Assembly: GCA_025927795.1 (NCBI GenBank)
Contig: JAICKT010000012.1
Span: 1 to 24,943 of the forward strand
Length of the DNA: 24,943 nt
From: Parafilimonas sp.
GTDB lineage: Bacteria > Bacteroidota > Bacteroidia > Chitinophagales > Chitinophagaceae
Direction: 5' to 3'
Positions 22,574 to 24,943 of the stretch are shown piece by piece. Every line of letters starts with the position of its first letter. Positions within the stretch are counted from its first letter, which is position 1. The notes under the pieces are model-generated. The model saw only the letters and a program-made list of their open reading frames with translations. It searched no databases and was not told the origin of the DNA. A program made the translations under genes and the position numbers.

Positions 22574-23749
22574 ATGCAATTGATTGAAGTTAATAATGCG
22601 GCATCAGCAAAGGATTTTATTAAGGTAAATGTGCTGATGAATAAAAATAACCCCAATTTTATTCAACCACTCGATAACGAAGTGAATGATGTATTTGATA
22701 CATCAAAAAATAAAAATTTTAAATATGGTGAAATAAAACGCTGGGTTTTAAAAGATGATAATAACAAATTAATTGGTCGTATTGCAGCATTTGTTCATTC
22801 AAAATATATAAATAAAGGAACGGATTTCGCAACCGGTGGCATTGGTTTTTTTGATTGTATTAATGATAATGCCGCTGCAAAAATTTTGTTTGATGCTGCG
22901 AAAATATGGTTACAAAGCAAAGACATGGAAGCAATGGATGGACCAATAAATTTTCTTGACCGGGATAAATGGTGGGGTTTAATGGTGGAAGGTTTTGAGC
23001 AACCACCTATTTATGGAATGCCTTACAATCCGCCATATTATGAAAAGCTGTTTGAGAATTATGGGTTCAAAAATTATTATAAACAGTATTATTACGCAAT
23101 GAGGGTAAAAGAGAAACTGCCCGAAAAATTTGCTGACCGCTATGCAAAATTCAAATCGAAGCCAGGTTATGATGCGCGACACATCAGCAAAAAAAACCTG
23201 GAAAAACATGCGCAGGAATTTGCTACAGTTTATAATGCAGCATGGGCGCAACACGGCGAAGCGAAAGAAATTTCTGCTAAAGATGTAATGAAGTTGTTTA
23301 ATAAAATGAAAGCGGTGATGGATGAGCGCATTATTTGGTTTGCATATTATAAAGATGAACCCATTGCCATGTGGATTAATATTCCGGACTTGAATGAATA
23401 CTTTAAACATTTTAAAGGTAAGCTCGGCGTAATTGAAAAACTGCGTTTGTTATGGATGAAAAAAAATAATACATGTAAAATTTTTACCGGCGTTGCTTTT
23501 GGTATTATACCTAAATTTCAGGGTTTGGGTATTGATTCATTTATGATCTATGAAGCGTCAATACCAATTCAAAGTAAAAATTGGTATGATAAATATGAAA
23601 TGGGCTGGGCAGGAGACTGGAATCCTAAAATGATAAATATTTATAAAAGTCTTGGTGCTTCACAAAGCAGGTGCATGGTTACTTATCGTTATATTTTTGA
23701 TGAAGAAACAAATCCTTTTGAAAGGCATCCTGTGATGGAATATAAATGA
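22574..23749 (+). CDS. GNAT-like protein, probable N-acyltransferase
   Basis: 391 residues, ATG at 22574. It is soluble, with no signal peptide. The N-terminal half has a conserved block (AMDGPINFLDRDKWWGLMVEG, at about 117-137 and split at the second Asp) followed by FEQPPIYGMPYNPPYYEKLFENYGF (in two parts), characteristic of a family often annotated as GNAT-type. The C-terminal half contains TGVAFGIIPKFQGLGIDSFM, which resembles the acetyl-CoA-binding loop of GNAT proteins. The family includes E. coli YghO-like proteins. The substrate is unknown. It is monocistronic by position. TACATTCG at 22560-22567 is a one-mismatch -7 box, nearly adjacent to the ATG. Confidence 0.7.
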   Translation: MQLIEVNNAASAKDFIKVNVLMNKNNPNFIQPLDNEVNDVFDTSKNKNFKYGEIKRWVLKDDNNKLIGRIAAFVHSKYINKGTDFATGGIGFFDCINDNAAAKILFDAAKIWLQSKDMEAMDGPINFLDRDKWWGLMVEGFEQPPIYGMPYNPPYYEKLFENYGFKNYYKQYYYAMRVKEKLPEKFADRYAKFKSKPGYDARHISKKNLEKHAQEFATVYNAAWAQHGEAKEISAKDVMKLFNKMKAVMDERIIWFAYYKDEPIAMWINIPDLNEYFKHFKGKLGVIEKLRLLWMKKNNTCKIFTGVAFGIIPKFQGLGIDSFMIYEASIPIQSKNWYDKYEMGWAGDWNPKMINIYKSLGASQSRCMVTYRYIFDEETNPFERHPVMEYK

Positions 23750-23771
23750 GTTTCGGGTTTTGAGTTTAATC

Positions 23772-24698
23772 TTATTTCTTCATCCACTCAATTGTTTGTT
23801 TTATTCCTTGCTGATAAGAAGTTGGCGTGAAATTAAAAGCCTTATCAAATTTTGTTGAATCAAACACATAAGCATATTCATTCTGGTAAAGCATTTCATA
23901 TAGTTCTTTCATCAGCGGATTAAACCAGCTTATAATTTTTATCATAAACTTCGGGATTACCTGAATTTTTTTTGTTCCGTTTGTTTCATTCGCAATTAAA
24001 TTAATAAATTCTCTGCTTGTTAATGCAGGTAAAGCAGTTGGCATGTGCCATGTTTGTCCGAATGCTTCATCATGTTTTGATAAAATGTATAAAGCTTTTG
24101 CAGCGTCTGTTGTATAGGTGTATGAATGCAGTAAATCAGCATTTACAAAGGTTTGCGGTGTTTTACCTTTTAGTAATTTATCGAAAGCAAGCACACCAAT
24201 TACGCTTTTAGCACCGGCATTTGGTCCATAAAAATCTGCAGCACGTGCGATTAGAGCTTTAATGTTTCCTGTCTTTATTTCATTCAATAACATTGTTGCT
24301 ATTTCTGCACGCACTTTCCCTTTTTTGCTTACAGGTTTAAAGGGCGTTTCTTCTGTCATTGCTGTATTTGTTTTTCCGTACATGTAAACATTATCGAAAA
24401 AAACAAGTTTTGCATTTGCGGCTTTACAGGCATCAATTGCGTTGCGCATAATCTTTGGCCATTTTTCGCGCCACGCATTTATATTATAATCCAGGCCAAT
24501 TAAAAGATAAACTACATCCGAGCCCTGAACTGCTTTTAGAACTTCGTCATAATTTGTTGCATCGGCAGATACTGTTTCTGCATTGTTAACCGGTTTAGGG
24601 TTGCGTGAAATCAATCTTACTTTTTCATTATTAGAAATTAGTATGGGAACTAATTCGTTGGCTATGCTTCCGTTTGCGCCAAGTATTGTGTGTAACAT
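23772..24698 (-). CDS. NAD(P)-dependent epimerase/dehydratase-like protein
   Basis: 308 residues, ATG at 24698. It is an extended short-chain dehydrogenase/NmrA-like Rossmann protein. The nucleotide-binding glycine motif is GANGSIANEL at 7-16, with a second-strand arginine region RLISRNP at 28-34 suggesting NADP. The catalytic YxxxK is Y105-K109 in VYMYGKT. RAADFYGP and a LHSYTYTTDAAKALYIL segment are the conserved C-terminal substrate-binding parts of sugar epimerase-like members. The substrate is not readable. It converges with the GNAT-like gene, leaving 22 bases between their stops. Confidence 0.85.
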   Translation of the reverse strand: MLHTILGANGSIANELVPILISNNEKVRLISRNPKPVNNAETVSADATNYDEVLKAVQGSDVVYLLIGLDYNINAWREKWPKIMRNAIDACKAANAKLVFFDNVYMYGKTNTAMTEETPFKPVSKKGKVRAEIATMLLNEIKTGNIKALIARAADFYGPNAGAKSVIGVLAFDKLLKGKTPQTFVNADLLHSYTYTTDAAKALYILSKHDEAFGQTWHMPTALPALTSREFINLIANETNGTKKIQVIPKFMIKIISWFNPLMKELYEMLYQNEYAYVFDSTKFDKAFNFTPTSYQQGIKQTIEWMKK

Positions 24699-24729
24699 TG
24701 TAGTTGGCTATTATAATTATCTCGATAAG

Positions 24730-24802
24730 ATTGCAAATTGACTATTGCAAATTTCAAAAATGAAGAAACTTACAACTCAATCTGCAATTAAAAATTTGCA
24801 AT
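24730..24802. repeat. Intergenic ATTGCAAATT repeats, direct and inverted
   Basis: ATTGCAAATT occurs at 24730-24739, and ATTGCAAATTT at 24744-24754, with the exact inverse AAATTTGCAAT at 24792-24802. The 11-base inverted pair encloses 37 bases. It sits between the epimerase start and the stop of the next gene, so it may be a decayed repeat element or a weak transcript-end structure. Confidence 0.4.
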
Positions 24803-24808
24803 TTTAAA

Positions 24809-24943
24809 TTATCCTATTGCCTGTTTTAAATCTTCAATTAAATCATCTGCATCTTCAATTCCTATGCTTAAACGAATCAGCGAATCCTTTAAACCGTTTT
24901 TAATTCTTTCTTCTTTTGGTACCGAAGCATGCGTCATCGTTGC
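24809..24943 (-). CDS. Trans-sulfuration PLP enzyme (cystathionine lyase/synthase family), C-terminal fragment
   Basis: Only the last 44 codons and the TAA (24809-24811) are in the window; the rest lies beyond 24943. The fragment reads ATMTHASVPKEERIKNGLKD and then SLIRLSIGIEDADDLIEDLK. This matches the C-terminus of the Cys/Met-metabolism PLP enzyme family (cystathionine gamma-synthase, cystathionine beta/gamma-lyase, O-acetylhomoserine sulfhydrylase), in which the HA-S-PxE-R and R-S-GIED segments are conserved. The member cannot be told from this part. Confidence 0.88.
   Translation of the reverse strand, partial: ATMTHASVPKEERIKNGLKDSLIRLSIGIEDADDLIEDLKQAIG

Noticed and set aside
22979..23410. 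Minus-strand ORF of 143 codons inside the GNAT-like gene
   Set aside because: Antisense to a well-supported gene, rich in Phe/Ile/His from reversed coding. No independent start signals.

Overview
The window looks like a chromosomal segment of a low-GC member of the Bacteroidota, most likely a Chitinophagaceae-type bacterium. Supporting signs are gldM-gldN (gliding/type IX secretion), a BT_3987-type lipoprotein, ECF sigma factors paired with anti-sigma and outer-membrane barrel proteins, near absence of Shine-Dalgarno sites, and several -7 boxes of the Bacteroidota form TAnnTTTG. The family assignment is inference from gene content. I saw no tRNA, rRNA, CRISPR array, insertion sequence or prophage.

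Layout. 1-2156: the end of gldM, then gldN, with a strong plus-strand terminator lying inside the last codons of the convergent uvrC. 2115-8011: a minus-strand series, read from 8011 downwards: an ABC exporter, an ECF sigma factor, a protein with one inner-membrane helix and a C-terminal beta-barrel, and uvrC. 8146-9018: an isolated plus-strand lipoprotein. 9038-12972: an ABC-2 type ATPase/permease pair and a COG2509-type FAD oxidoreductase, all minus strand. 12973-13952: a gene-poor interval with a promoter-to-terminator unit on the plus strand (about 220 nt, 19-codon ORF), a VanZ-like protein whose start I move downstream, and a 29-codon minus-strand ORF followed by its own terminator. 13953-15704: gcvH, a second ECF sigma factor and an RskA-type anti-sigma factor. 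15849-17312: a cyclophilin, an unknown protein and a YbjQ protein, divergent from serS (17408-18679). 18742-19680: an L,D-transpeptidase and a small cysteine-rich protein. 19873-22425: a third ECF module of sigma factor, inner-membrane protein with a duplicated N-terminal domain, and outer-membrane barrel. 22574-24943: a GNAT-like protein, an NAD-dependent epimerase, and the C-terminus of a trans-sulfuration PLP enzyme.

How it fits together. Most genes are housekeeping: DNA repair, translation, glycine cleavage, envelope maintenance and transport. The most striking theme is three ECF sigma modules within about 17 kb. One has a conventional RskA anti-sigma factor. The other two couple the sigma factor to an inner-membrane protein and an outer-membrane barrel. 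In one of these (4020-6094) the membrane anchor and barrel are a single polypeptide; in the other (19873-22425) they are two adjacent genes. This fused/split pair suggests an envelope-spanning signalling unit in which barrel, periplasmic linker, membrane helix and cytosolic sigma-binding segment act together. That is a hypothesis drawn from architecture, not a demonstrated function.
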